From the NCBI RefSeq assembly GCF_000819865.1, contig NZ_CDDF01000018.1:124001-188000 (forward strand): 64,000 bases of DNA, in the 5' to 3' direction. This document shows, one piece after another, positions 38,391 to 46,032 of the stretch. The notes under the pieces were generated by a model. It had not been told where the DNA came from, did not search any database, and saw only the letters and a list, made by a program, of their open reading frames with translations. The number at the start of each line of letters is the position of its first letter. Within the stretch, counting starts at the first letter, position 1. The position numbers were made by a program, and so were the translations under genes. This DNA is from Aeromonas eucrenophila (lineage in GTDB: Bacteria; Pseudomonadota; Gammaproteobacteria; Enterobacterales; Aeromonadaceae).

Positions 38391-39905
38391 ATGTCATTAG
38401 CTGTGGTTTATAGCCGTGCCAGCCTGGGGATAGCGGCGCCGCAAGTCACGGTGGAAGTGCACCTCTCCAACGGCTTGCCCGCCTTCAACATGGTGGGGCT
38501 GCCGGAAACCTCGGTGAAGGAGTCGCGGGATCGGGTGCGCAGCGCCCTGCTCAACGGCAACTTCGAGTTTCCGAGCAAGCACATCACGGTCAATCTGGCC
38601 CCCGCCGACCTGCCCAAGGAGGGAGGCCGGTTCGATCTGGCCATCGCCATCGGCATCCTCGCCGCTTCCAAGCAGATACCGGCAAAATACCTGCTCGATC
38701 ACGAATTTTTGGGAGAGTTGGCGCTGACCGGCGAGATCCGCCCCGTACTCGGGGTGCTGCCGGCGGTGCTCGCCTGCCGCGACGCGGGCCGTACCCTGTT
38801 GGTGCCGCGAGAGAATGGCCCCGAGGCCTCCCTCATTCAGGACGCCGAGGTGCGCACCGCTCATCAACTGTTGGCGGTCACCGCCTGGCTGGCGGGTCAG
38901 TATGAACTGCCGCTGCCGGATCCCCAGACCACGGATGCCCTGCCCGATGTGCCGGACCTGCAGGATGTGATCGGCCAATCCCAGGCCAAGCGGGCGCTGG
39001 AGATCGCCGCCGCCGGCAGCCACAACCTGCTGTTCATCGGCCCGCCCGGCACCGGCAAGAGCATGCTGGCGAGCCGCCTGCCCGGTATCTTGCCGCCGCT
39101 GAGCGAGCAGGAGGCGCAGCAGACCGCCGCCATCCACTCCATCGGCGGCCTGACCCCGCGCGCCGGCCACTGGCACCACAGGCCCTATCGCACACCCCAT
39201 CACAGCGCCTCCGCCGTGGCCCTGGTGGGGGGTGGCAGCCACCCGAGACCCGGTGAAATATCCCTGGCCCACAACGGGGTGCTGTTTCTCGACGAGCTGC
39301 CGGAGTTCGAGCGCAAGGTGCTCGACTCCCTGCGCGAGCCGCTGGAGACCGGCCACATCACCATCAGCCGGGCCGCCCGTCAGGTGGATTTTCCCGCCCG
39401 TTTCCAGCTGATCGGCGCCATGAATCCCAGCCCCTGCGGCCACTACGGCGATGGCCAGACCCGCTCCAGCCCGGATCAGATCCTGCGCTACCTCGGCAAA
39501 CTCTCGGGCCCTTTCCTCGACAGATTCGACCTGACGGTGGAGGTGCCGCTGCTGCCCAAGGGCAGCCTCACCGGCAAGGTGGAGCGCGGCGAGTCTAGCC
39601 AGCAGATCCGTGAACGGGTGCTAGGGGCGCGGGAGCGGATGCTGGCCCGCAACGGCAAGCTCAACAACCTGTTGGATAGCCGTGAGATCGAAGACATTTG
39701 CCGACTATCGCCGCAGGATGCCGAATTTCTGGAGGGAGCCATCCAGAAGCTGGGGCTCAGCATCCGGGCCTGGCACCGCATCCTGCGGGTGTCGCGCACC
39801 ATAGCCGATCTGGCGGGCCAGCCCGGTATCGGCAAGGAACATCTGATCGAGGCGCTCGGCTACAGGGCCATGGACAGGTTGCTGTCACGGCTGCACAGCA
39901 GTTGA
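38391..39905 (+). CDS. comM: YifB/ComM family Mg-chelatase-like AAA ATPase
   Basis: A 504-residue ATPase (E. coli YifB, 506; Haemophilus and Vibrio ComM). ComM is a hexameric helicase driving branch migration of incoming DNA in natural transformation. Seen: N-terminal LonC-like ChlI domain (SLAVVYSRASLGI, FNMVGLPETSVKES), Walker A IGPPGTGKSMLASRLPG near 213, Walker B GVLFLDELPEFERKVLDSLR near 295, AMNPSPCGHYG, and a C-terminal Mg_chelatase lid. It is divergent from ilvL, as in E. coli. It stands alone. Confidence 0.95.
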   Translation: MSLAVVYSRASLGIAAPQVTVEVHLSNGLPAFNMVGLPETSVKESRDRVRSALLNGNFEFPSKHITVNLAPADLPKEGGRFDLAIAIGILAASKQIPAKYLLDHEFLGELALTGEIRPVLGVLPAVLACRDAGRTLLVPRENGPEASLIQDAEVRTAHQLLAVTAWLAGQYELPLPDPQTTDALPDVPDLQDVIGQSQAKRALEIAAAGSHNLLFIGPPGTGKSMLASRLPGILPPLSEQEAQQTAAIHSIGGLTPRAGHWHHRPYRTPHHSASAVALVGGGSHPRPGEISLAHNGVLFLDELPEFERKVLDSLREPLETGHITISRAARQVDFPARFQLIGAMNPSPCGHYGDGQTRSSPDQILRYLGKLSGPFLDRFDLTVEVPLLPKGSLTGKVERGESSQQIRERVLGARERMLARNGKLNNLLDSREIEDICRLSPQDAEFLEGAIQKLGLSIRAWHRILRVSRTIADLAGQPGIGKEHLIEALGYRAMDRLLSRLHSS

Positions 39906-40043
39906 ATTGCGGGGGTTTTAGGAGTAGTGAGTCCCATGTGGTGCATGGAGGCCACACATAGTCTCGCGGCGCATCGGCTGGTATTATGGCCACAGATCAG
40001 ACCACTTGATGGTCGCCCACCGACAAGAAAACGGATCCGACTC

Positions 40044-40943
40044 ATGCAAAACAAGCTGATAGAGCGGCTGCGTGGCAGCCTCTCGACCCTGCTCTATTTT
40101 CTCAACACCCTGTTCTGGTTTGTCCCCATCCTGCTGCTCGGCCTGCTCAAGCTGCTGCTGCCGCTCAAGGGCTGGCGCACCCTCTGCAACGCCCTGCTGG
40201 ATGGCTGCGCCAGTTGCTGGATAGGTTTCAATAATCTGATCCAGAAAGTCATCATCAGGACACCTTTTGAGGTGGTCGGACTGGACAAAGGGAGCCGGAA
40301 TGAGTGGTATATGGTGATTGCCAACCATCAATCCTGGGTCGACATACTGGTATTACAGCGGATTTTTAATCAGAAAATCCCCTTCCTGAAGTTTTTCCTC
40401 AAGAAAGAACTGATTTGGGTACCTTTTCTCGGTCTGGCCTGGTGGGCGCTGGACTTCCCCTTCATGCGACGTTATTCCCGTAAATTTCTGGAAAAACGCC
40501 CCCATTTGAAGGGAAAAGACATAGAAACGACGCGCAAGGCCTGTGCCAAGTTCCGCCACATTCCGGTGAGTGTGATGAACTTCGTGGAGGGCACCCGCTT
40601 CACCGCTCACAAGCATGACAAGCAGGCCGCCCCCTATCGCCACCTGCTGCACCCGAGGGCAGGGGGCGTCGCCTTTACCCTGGCGGCCATGGGGGATCAA
40701 CTGCACAAGCTGGTGGATGTGACCATCGCCTATCCGGGCGGTATCCCCAGTTACTGGGACTTCATGTGTGGTCGGGTCAAGGAGATCAAGGTTCGGGTCC
40801 GCTTTCTGCCGATCGAACGCAATCTGGTGGGGGATTACTTCAATGACCCCGAGTTCCAACAAGAGTTTCAACAGTGGTTGAACGGGATCTGGCACGAGAA
40901 GGACCAGACCCTGAGCCAGCTGCTGGCGGACGAGACACAGTAA
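40044..40943 (+). CDS. yihG: YihG-like lysophospholipid acyltransferase, copy 1
   Basis: A 299-residue membrane acyltransferase of the PlsC superfamily, YihG branch (E. coli YihG, 310). A hydrophobic N-terminus (about 15-45) precedes the HX4D-type motif NHQSWVDILVL near 93 and the glycerophosphate-binding VMNFVEGTRFT near 175. It should act on membrane lysophospholipid. Start is the ATG at 40044; the longer frame upstream is without family features. A paralog follows after 9 bases. Confidence 0.9.
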   Translation: MQNKLIERLRGSLSTLLYFLNTLFWFVPILLLGLLKLLLPLKGWRTLCNALLDGCASCWIGFNNLIQKVIIRTPFEVVGLDKGSRNEWYMVIANHQSWVDILVLQRIFNQKIPFLKFFLKKELIWVPFLGLAWWALDFPFMRRYSRKFLEKRPHLKGKDIETTRKACAKFRHIPVSVMNFVEGTRFTAHKHDKQAAPYRHLLHPRAGGVAFTLAAMGDQLHKLVDVTIAYPGGIPSYWDFMCGRVKEIKVRVRFLPIERNLVGDYFNDPEFQQEFQQWLNGIWHEKDQTLSQLLADETQ

Positions 40944-40952
40944 ACGACACCC

Positions 40953-41903
40953 ATGCTAACCTTTCTGCCCGGCCCGCTGGTGATGCTCATCAGCGCCAGC
41001 CTGACCATATTGTTCATCATCCTGGTCTCCAGCCTGATCCTGCTGGTTTCCTTGCTCAAGCTGCTGCCGATCCCGGCTCTCAGCCGCGCCTGCAGCCGGA
41101 TCAACAACGGCATCATGCGCTTCTGGCTGGGCTGCAACGCCTTCGTCATCCGCCTCACCACCCGCATCGAGTGGCAGATCGAAGACGATAGCCGGCTGCG
41201 CAAGGATGGCTGGTATCTAATCGTCAGCAACCACATGAGCTGGACCGACATAGTGGTGCTGGGTCACCTGTTCCGCGACCGGCTGCCGGTGCCCAAGTTC
41301 TTCATGAAGCACGAACTTATCTATATACCGCTGATGGGGCTGGCCTGCTGGGGGCTGGACATGCCCTTCATGCGCCGCTATTCGAGGGAATTTTTACTGC
41401 GCAACCCGCACCTGCGGGGCCAGGACATAGAGACCACGCGCAAGGCCTGCGAGAAGTTTCGCCACATCCCCACCACCGTCATCAACTTCGTGGAAGGCAC
41501 CCGCTTCACCGAGCCCAAGCGGGACGCTGTGCGCTCACCCTATCGTTACCTGATGCCCCCCAAGGCGGCGGGGCTGGCCTTCACCCTGGCGGCCATGGGG
41601 GAGCAGTTCGACAGCCTGATCAACGTCACCATCAGTTACCCGGACAACAGCGAGACGCCCTTCAAGGACTTCCTGATGGGGCGGATGAAGCGTATCCGGG
41701 TGCGCATCGAGGAGCTGCCCGTGGACGAGCAGCTGGTGGGGGATTACTTCAACGACAAGCAGTTCAAGCGCGGCTTCCAGCAGTGGCTGAACCAGCGCTG
41801 GCAGGAGAAGGACAGGACCCTGGCCCAGTGGCAGGAGGCCGATGCCCTGAGTCAGGCGGAGGTAGCCGCCAAGGCGAGTGCCGAGGCCAACTCCGGCAAC
41901 TGA
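40953..41903 (+). CDS. YihG-like lysophospholipid acyltransferase, copy 2
   Basis: A 316-residue tandem paralog of the preceding gene. It has the same plan: hydrophobic N-terminus (about 8-45), NHMSWTDIVVL motif, DMPFMRRYSREFL, GQDIETTRKACEKFRHIP, and VINFVEGTRFTEP. The C-terminal 25 residues are a lysine/alanine/glutamate tail absent from copy 1. The last 52 bases overlap, tail to tail, the 3' end of the convergent DUF523 gene. Two copies suggest different acyl or headgroup preferences, which cannot be told from sequence. Confidence 0.9.
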   Translation: MLTFLPGPLVMLISASLTILFIILVSSLILLVSLLKLLPIPALSRACSRINNGIMRFWLGCNAFVIRLTTRIEWQIEDDSRLRKDGWYLIVSNHMSWTDIVVLGHLFRDRLPVPKFFMKHELIYIPLMGLACWGLDMPFMRRYSREFLLRNPHLRGQDIETTRKACEKFRHIPTTVINFVEGTRFTEPKRDAVRSPYRYLMPPKAAGLAFTLAAMGEQFDSLINVTISYPDNSETPFKDFLMGRMKRIRVRIEELPVDEQLVGDYFNDKQFKRGFQQWLNQRWQEKDRTLAQWQEADALSQAEVAAKASAEANSGN

Positions 41904-42334
41904 TCCTCCGAGAAGACTTGGATGCCGTGGCGGCGCAGCAGGGCCGTGGTCTTGCCCTCACCCGCCATGGAGGTGCCCTCGAAGCGGCCGTTGTAGATGC
42001 GGCCGCTGCCACAGGAGGGGCTACCCTCCTTGAGCAGGGCGAAGCGAATGCCCTGGGCCTGGCAGAGTTGCAGCGCCAGTTCGGCGCCACGATCAAATTC
42101 CACCGTCACATCCAGCCCGCTTGCGGTCACCACCCGCTCCCCCTGCCGCTCGGCGGGGGGACGAGGGGTGGGCAGGCCACCGGCCACCTCGGGGCAGAAC
42201 GCCAGCGCCCTGCCCTCGGCCCCCAGCGTCTTCAGCCAGTCGGTGACGATGCCCTTGCTCTGGCCGTCGTAACGCACCGGCTGACCCAGCAGACAGGCGC
42301 TAACCAGTACCTTGGGTGATGCAATTCCCTTCAT
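41852..42334 (-). CDS. DUF523 family protein
   Basis: A 160-residue DUF523 (YbbK-like) protein of unknown function. Family features: SPKVLVSACLLGQPVRYDG at the start, FCPEVAGGLPTPRPPAER near 48, and ALLKEGSPSCGSGRIYNG near 96, with conserved cysteines in SACLLG, FCPE and SCGS that could bind metal. Its ATG overlaps by ATGA the stop of the mini-ORF 42331..42447, which is itself an N-terminal remnant of another DUF523 gene. Its end overlaps the acyltransferase gene by 52 bases. Confidence 0.9.
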   Translation of the reverse strand: MKGIASPKVLVSACLLGQPVRYDGQSKGIVTDWLKTLGAEGRALAFCPEVAGGLPTPRPPAERQGERVVTASGLDVTVEFDRGAELALQLCQAQGIRFALLKEGSPSCGSGRIYNGRFEGTSMAGEGKTTALLRRHGIQVFSEDQLPELASALALAATSA

Positions 42335-42447
42335 GGTTTGGTTCCTGACAGGCTGATGAGATGACCCTGAGCCTGGCCGTCGTAATGCAGCGAAACTTGG
42401 CCCAGCAGACAGGCACTGACCAACACCTTGGGCTTGATCAGCGTCAT
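42331..42447 (-). pseudogene. 38-codon N-terminal remnant of a DUF523 gene
   Basis: It starts ATG overlapping the nrtR stop (ATGA) and ends TGA overlapping the start of the intact DUF523 gene (ATGA). It reads MTLIKPKVLVSACLLGQ... against MKGIASPKVLVSACLLGQ.... Over PKVLVSACLLGQ six codons differ and all six changes are silent. The remainder loses similarity after YDGQAQG. It looks like the old first end of the gene left in its original place, with an intact allele inserted behind it. Confidence 0.8.
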
Positions 42448-43094
42448 GCTTCGGCTCCATTCATCACCTGATCGAACATCACGCAGCAGGGGCTCTCCAG
42501 CCGGTAGAGGATGGCGGGGCGCTGCTTGCCGGTACGCTTGCGGCCGGTATCCACCAGGATGTCGGCGCGATGGATCCGCTTGCGAAATGCCGCCGTGTTC
42601 ATCGGGGTCTGCAAGATGAGCTCGAAGGCGCGCTGCACCTCGGAGAGCGTGAACTCGGGCCCCAGCAGTTGCAGCGGCAGGGTGCTGTAGCGGCTCTTGA
42701 TGCGCAGTCGCTCCAGCCCCACGGCGATCAGCCGGGCATGATCGAAGGCGAGGCTGAGCCCCGGCAGCTCACAGAGTGGATGCCAGCGACCGCGGAGCAC
42801 CTCCACCTCGGGTTCCACCAGGCACAGATAAACGAGCGTGGTCGACCAGCCGCGCGGATCCCGCTCCAGGTTGCCGAGGGTGCAGACCTGCTCGCTGTAG
42901 CAATGGCCAAGCCCCCACTCCGCCAGCAGGCGGTGGCGGGCGGCGTCCAGATCCCTGTCCCGCGTCTCGTCGATACGCAGCGCGGGCAACTGCCAGCATT
43001 GGGCAAAGGGAGGGCGATCGCGGGTCTCGAGTAGCAACTCGAGTCGCTCCTCGTTCAACCGCAGCACCACCATATCCAGACTCATTCTCGGCAT
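42444..43094 (-). CDS. nrtR: NrtR-family Nudix-related transcriptional regulator of NAD metabolism
   Basis: A 216-residue protein with a Nudix-like N-terminal domain (residues about 5-140; MVVLRLNEERLELLLETRDRPP, WQLPALRI) whose catalytic Nudix box is degenerate, and a C-terminal winged helix (FTLSEVQRAFELIL, NTAAFRKRIHRADILVDTG). That is the NrtR plan: it represses NAD-salvage genes and releases DNA on binding ADP-ribose. Divergent pncA-like and pncB genes next door are the expected targets. The 74-bp gap between them has repeated ATAATAT boxes that may be operator half sites. Confidence 0.9.
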   Translation of the reverse strand: MPRMSLDMVVLRLNEERLELLLETRDRPPFAQCWQLPALRIDETRDRDLDAARHRLLAEWGLGHCYSEQVCTLGNLERDPRGWSTTLVYLCLVEPEVEVLRGRWHPLCELPGLSLAFDHARLIAVGLERLRIKSRYSTLPLQLLGPEFTLSEVQRAFELILQTPMNTAAFRKRIHRADILVDTGRKRTGKQRPAILYRLESPCCVMFDQVMNGAEA

Positions 43095-43168
43095 CTTGGT
43101 CGACCTGCTCGCCTTCTAATAATGTTTGGTAGATAATATCACAAGAATAATATGTGCAGGAGCCAATC

Positions 43169-43804
43169 ATGGGAACCGTCGCCAGCCTGGATATTGATGC
43201 GCAGAAGGGGTTCACCCCCCTCTGTCCGACCGAACTGCCCGTCGCGGGCGGGGATGATATTGTGGCTGCGCTCAACGCTCAGGCCCGCCTCGCCAGCCTG
43301 CGCGCAGGCAGCAAGGATGCCCATCCCCGCAATGCCGTCTGGGCCGTCACCCATCCGGCCGCCGCGCTGCAGCCACTGACCCTGCCCAACGCCGATCTCA
43401 GCTGGCCGGTGCACTGCGTGCCGGGCACCCCGGGCTTCGAGCTGCTCGATGGCCTGCCCGCCCCCATCGATTACGACTTCTTCGTCTGGAAGGGGGTCGA
43501 ACCGGATCTGCATCCCTATGGCGCCTGCTTCCACGACTTGGCCGAGAGACGCAGCACCGGCCTCATCGAGTTTCTGCACTCGCGCGGCGTCGATACCGTG
43601 CTGGTTGGCGGCCTCGCCACCGACTACTGCGTCAAGACCAGCGTGCTGCAACTGCGCCGGGCCGGGCTGAGAGTGATAGTGCACCTCGATGCCTGCCGCG
43701 GCATCGCCGCCGGCACCGTCGCCCTTGCCCACACCCAGATGATCGAGGCCGGGGCCGAGCTGGCCCAGACCCTGACCGATGTACAACGCCTGCTGGACGC
43801 CTGA
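43169..43804 (+). CDS. pncA: Nicotinamidase-like isochorismatase-family hydrolase
   Basis: A 211-residue hydrolase that should convert nicotinamide to nicotinate. Catalytic triad positions are visible: aspartate in SLDIDAQKGFTPL (about D10), lysine in DFFVWKGVEP (about K111), and cysteine in GLATDYCVKTSVLQ. Metal-site residues DAHP follow the expected spacing. AGGAG lies seven bases before ATG 43169, deciding the start. It pairs with pncB downstream and nrtR upstream in a complete salvage unit. Confidence 0.92.
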   Translation: MGTVASLDIDAQKGFTPLCPTELPVAGGDDIVAALNAQARLASLRAGSKDAHPRNAVWAVTHPAAALQPLTLPNADLSWPVHCVPGTPGFELLDGLPAPIDYDFFVWKGVEPDLHPYGACFHDLAERRSTGLIEFLHSRGVDTVLVGGLATDYCVKTSVLQLRRAGLRVIVHLDACRGIAAGTVALAHTQMIEAGAELAQTLTDVQRLLDA

Positions 43805-43805
43805 T

Positions 43806-43874
43806 ATGCCCCTCACGACCCTCATCCGTTTGCAGGAGTTATCCGCTGCCCTCACCCGCCTGCGAGGAGTCTGA
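43806..43874 (+). repeat. 70-bp duplicated junction forming a 22-codon mini-ORF between pncA and pncB
   Basis: The junction tcTGATATGCC occurs at both the pncA stop and the pncB start, 70 bases apart. The mini-ORF begins MPLTTLIRLQEL (compare pncB MPPILTSLLDT) and ends LTRLRGV (compare the pncA tail QRLLDA). It therefore combines a pncB-like start with a pncA-like end. GAGGAG inside it is the pncB ribosome site, so it may couple the two genes. Confidence 0.6.
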
Positions 43875-43875
43875 T

Positions 43876-45054
43876 ATGCCTCCGATCCTCACCAGCCTGC
43901 TCGACACCGATGCCTACAAGCTGCACATGCAGCAGGCCGTCTTCCATCGCTATCCGGATGCCGAGGTGGTGGCCGAGTTCCACAGCCGCAACGACGAGGA
44001 TCTGCTGCCTATGATGGGCCAGATCGAGGAGCAGCTGCGGCTCGCCGGCTCATTGCGGTTGACCAGACCCGAGCTCAACTTCCTGGCCGAGCGCCCCTTC
44101 TTCACCGCCGACTACCTGGATCACCTGCGCCGCAAGCCGCTGGACGCCTCATTATTGCGGGTGTTTGAGCAAGATGGCCGCATCAACGTCCGCGTGGAAG
44201 GCCCCTGGCAGGATGTGATCCTGTGGGAGATCCCGGTGCTCGCCATCATCAGCGAGATGCGCAATCGCTTCCGCTATCCCCAGTTCGGGGTGAGCCACGC
44301 CCTGACCCGGCTGGACCAGAAGATAGACAAACTGGAACAGACCCTGAGCCGGGAGGAGATGAGCGAGTTCAACCTCATCGACTTCGGTACCCGCCGCCGC
44401 TTCTCCCACGCGGTGCAGGATGCCGTAGTGGGCCGCCTCAAGGAGCGCCTGCCGGCGTTTCGTGGCACCAGCAACTACATGCTGGCCCAGAAGTACGGGC
44501 TGCCGGCGGTGGGCACCCAGGCCCACGAGTGGTTCCAGGCCCACCAGCAGCTCGGCTTCCCACTGGAGCACAGCCAGCGCGCGGCCCTCACCAGCTGGCT
44601 GGACGAGTTCACCAACCACCTCGGCATCGCCCTGACCGACTGCATCACCATGGATGCCTTCCTGCGGGACTTCGACTTCGAGCTGGCCAGCCGCTACCAG
44701 GGGCTGCGCCACGACTCCGGCGATCCCGTGGTGTGGGGGGAGAAGGCCATCAGCCACTATCAGCGGCTCGGCATCGATCCCACCGACAAGACCCTGGTGT
44801 TCTCCGACGGCCTCAACCTCGACAAGGCGGTGCAGCTGTTCCGCCACTTCCGTGGTCGCATCAATACCAGCTTCGGCATCGGCACCAAACTCACCTGCGA
44901 TCTGCCCGGCGTCACCCCCATGAACATCGTGTTCAAGCTGATGGAGTGCAACGGCGGCCCGGTCGCCAAGATTTCCGACAGCCCCGGCAAGACCCTGTGC
45001 CGGGATGCGGACTTCATCCGCAACCTCAAGCAGGCCTTCCACGTCGGGGTCTGA
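43876..45054 (+). CDS. pncB: Nicotinate phosphoribosyltransferase
   Basis: A 392-residue enzyme adding phosphoribose to nicotinate for NAD synthesis (E. coli, 400). Seen: SLLDTDAYKLHMQQAVFHRYP at the start, FGTRRRFSHAVQDAVV near 174, GTSNYMLAQKYGLPAVGTQAHEW with the phosphorylated histidine region, GLRHDSGDPVVWGEKAI, FSDGLNLDKAV, and FGIGTKLTCDLP. GAGGAG precedes the ATG. It is the last gene of the salvage unit. Confidence 0.97.
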   Translation: MPPILTSLLDTDAYKLHMQQAVFHRYPDAEVVAEFHSRNDEDLLPMMGQIEEQLRLAGSLRLTRPELNFLAERPFFTADYLDHLRRKPLDASLLRVFEQDGRINVRVEGPWQDVILWEIPVLAIISEMRNRFRYPQFGVSHALTRLDQKIDKLEQTLSREEMSEFNLIDFGTRRRFSHAVQDAVVGRLKERLPAFRGTSNYMLAQKYGLPAVGTQAHEWFQAHQQLGFPLEHSQRAALTSWLDEFTNHLGIALTDCITMDAFLRDFDFELASRYQGLRHDSGDPVVWGEKAISHYQRLGIDPTDKTLVFSDGLNLDKAVQLFRHFRGRINTSFGIGTKLTCDLPGVTPMNIVFKLMECNGGPVAKISDSPGKTLCRDADFIRNLKQAFHVGV

Positions 45055-45066
45055 TCCCCAACAAAC

Positions 45067-45101
45067 AAAAAGCCCGCCGGTTTGCACCGACGGGCTTTTT
45101 T
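45067..45101. terminator. Bidirectional terminator between pncB and dsbA
   Basis: Stem aaaaagcccg-cggt / accg-cgggcttttt with one internal mismatch, a 4-nt loop and T-runs for both convergent genes. Confidence 0.88.
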
Positions 45102-45118
45102 CATGGGATCAGACGGGA

Positions 45119-45727
45119 TCAGTCTTTCTTGGCCAGCAGGAATTTCACCAGCTGGTTGAACTGCTCCTGGGAAGTGATGGATTCAATCTTCACCATGTAC
45201 TTGCCATTGACCAGGAAGGCCGGCACGCCGCGCACGTTGTAGCTCTCGGTGTTGCGATCGAACTGGGAAACCATGCCGGACACGGCGAAGCTGTCGACGG
45301 CACCGTCGAACTCTTCGGCCGGCACGCCGCTGTCCACGAAGATCTGCTTCAGATCGCCGCGGCTCTGCGGAACCTGCTTCTGGGTGTGGATCTTGTCGAA
45401 GATGACCGGGGTCAGCTTGCCTTCCACGTTCAGCAGGTTCGCAACGGCGTAGGCACGCTGGAACTCAGGACCCATCTCGCGACCCAGGAAGGCCACCGGG
45501 TTCTTCTTCATCGGCACGCCTTCCGGCAGGCTCTTCTTCAGATCCTCGGCGATCGGTTCGAACTTGGCGCAGTGCGGGCAGAGGTAGGAGAAGAACTCCA
45601 GCACTTCCGGTTGGGCACTGCCGGTCTGCTTGACCACGTCATAGTTGACGCCTTCCTTGAATTCCGGGGCGGCGTGAACCATGGGGATCATCAGCATGGT
45701 AGCGAGGAAAAATAGTACTTTTTTCAT
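45119..45727 (-). CDS. dsbA: Thiol:disulfide interchange protein DsbA
   Basis: A 202-residue periplasmic oxidoreductase that introduces disulphides into exported proteins (E. coli, 208). A signal peptide (MKKVLFFLATMLMIPMVHA) precedes the thioredoxin fold with active site CPHC at residues 50-53 and the cis-proline loop RGVPAFLVNG near 170. The start follows the signal peptide. srkA lies upstream on the same strand, as in E. coli, but here 305 bases of repeat-filled DNA separate them. Confidence 0.97.
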   Translation of the reverse strand: MKKVLFFLATMLMIPMVHAAPEFKEGVNYDVVKQTGSAQPEVLEFFSYLCPHCAKFEPIAEDLKKSLPEGVPMKKNPVAFLGREMGPEFQRAYAVANLLNVEGKLTPVIFDKIHTQKQVPQSRGDLKQIFVDSGVPAEEFDGAVDSFAVSGMVSQFDRNTESYNVRGVPAFLVNGKYMVKIESITSQEQFNQLVKFLLAKKD

Positions 45728-45806
45728 GACGTTTCCTGTTAAGGGATCACTGTGAGGCACGCCCGGCGAACCGAAGCAGTCCAAGCCTATTGTGTCCCTC
45801 CGCCAA

Positions 45807-45888
45807 CGTCAATGACAAAGGCGGGCTGGCAGCGCAAGGCATTGGCTACGTCACAGCCCCGCCGTCAATGACAGAGGAGGACTGCCAG
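45807..45888 (-). repeat. 56-bp period degenerate repeat in the srkA-dsbA gap
   Basis: A 26-base segment starting cgtcaatgaca at 45807 recurs at 45863 with 22 of 26 matches (aaaggcgggctggcag against gaggaggactgccag). It lies in the dsbA leader and holds no gene. Confidence 0.6.
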
Positions 45889-45932
45889 GTCTCCTCCCCC
45901 TCTCTCAGATAAGCAACTTGGGCAGGGTCGTC

Positions 45933-46032
45933 TCACCAGTCCGGCATCAGGCTCAGCGGCGGAGCCTTCAAGACCTCCAACTGATTATCCAGAGGGCTGG
46001 CGAACTGCAGCGCCCATGACCATTCACGCGTA
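45933..46032 (-). pseudogene. Remnant copy of the srkA 3' end
   Basis: A 100-base unit directly after the srkA stop repeats the gene's end with a period of exactly 100. In frame it reads REWSWALQFASPLDNQ then LEVLKAPPLSLMPDW and stop, open for 33 codons, against srkA LEALKAPPLSLMPDW. In the last 16 codons two changes are silent and one (Ala/Val) is not. Its frame is shifted from srkA and has no obvious start, so it is probably not translated. Confidence 0.85.
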
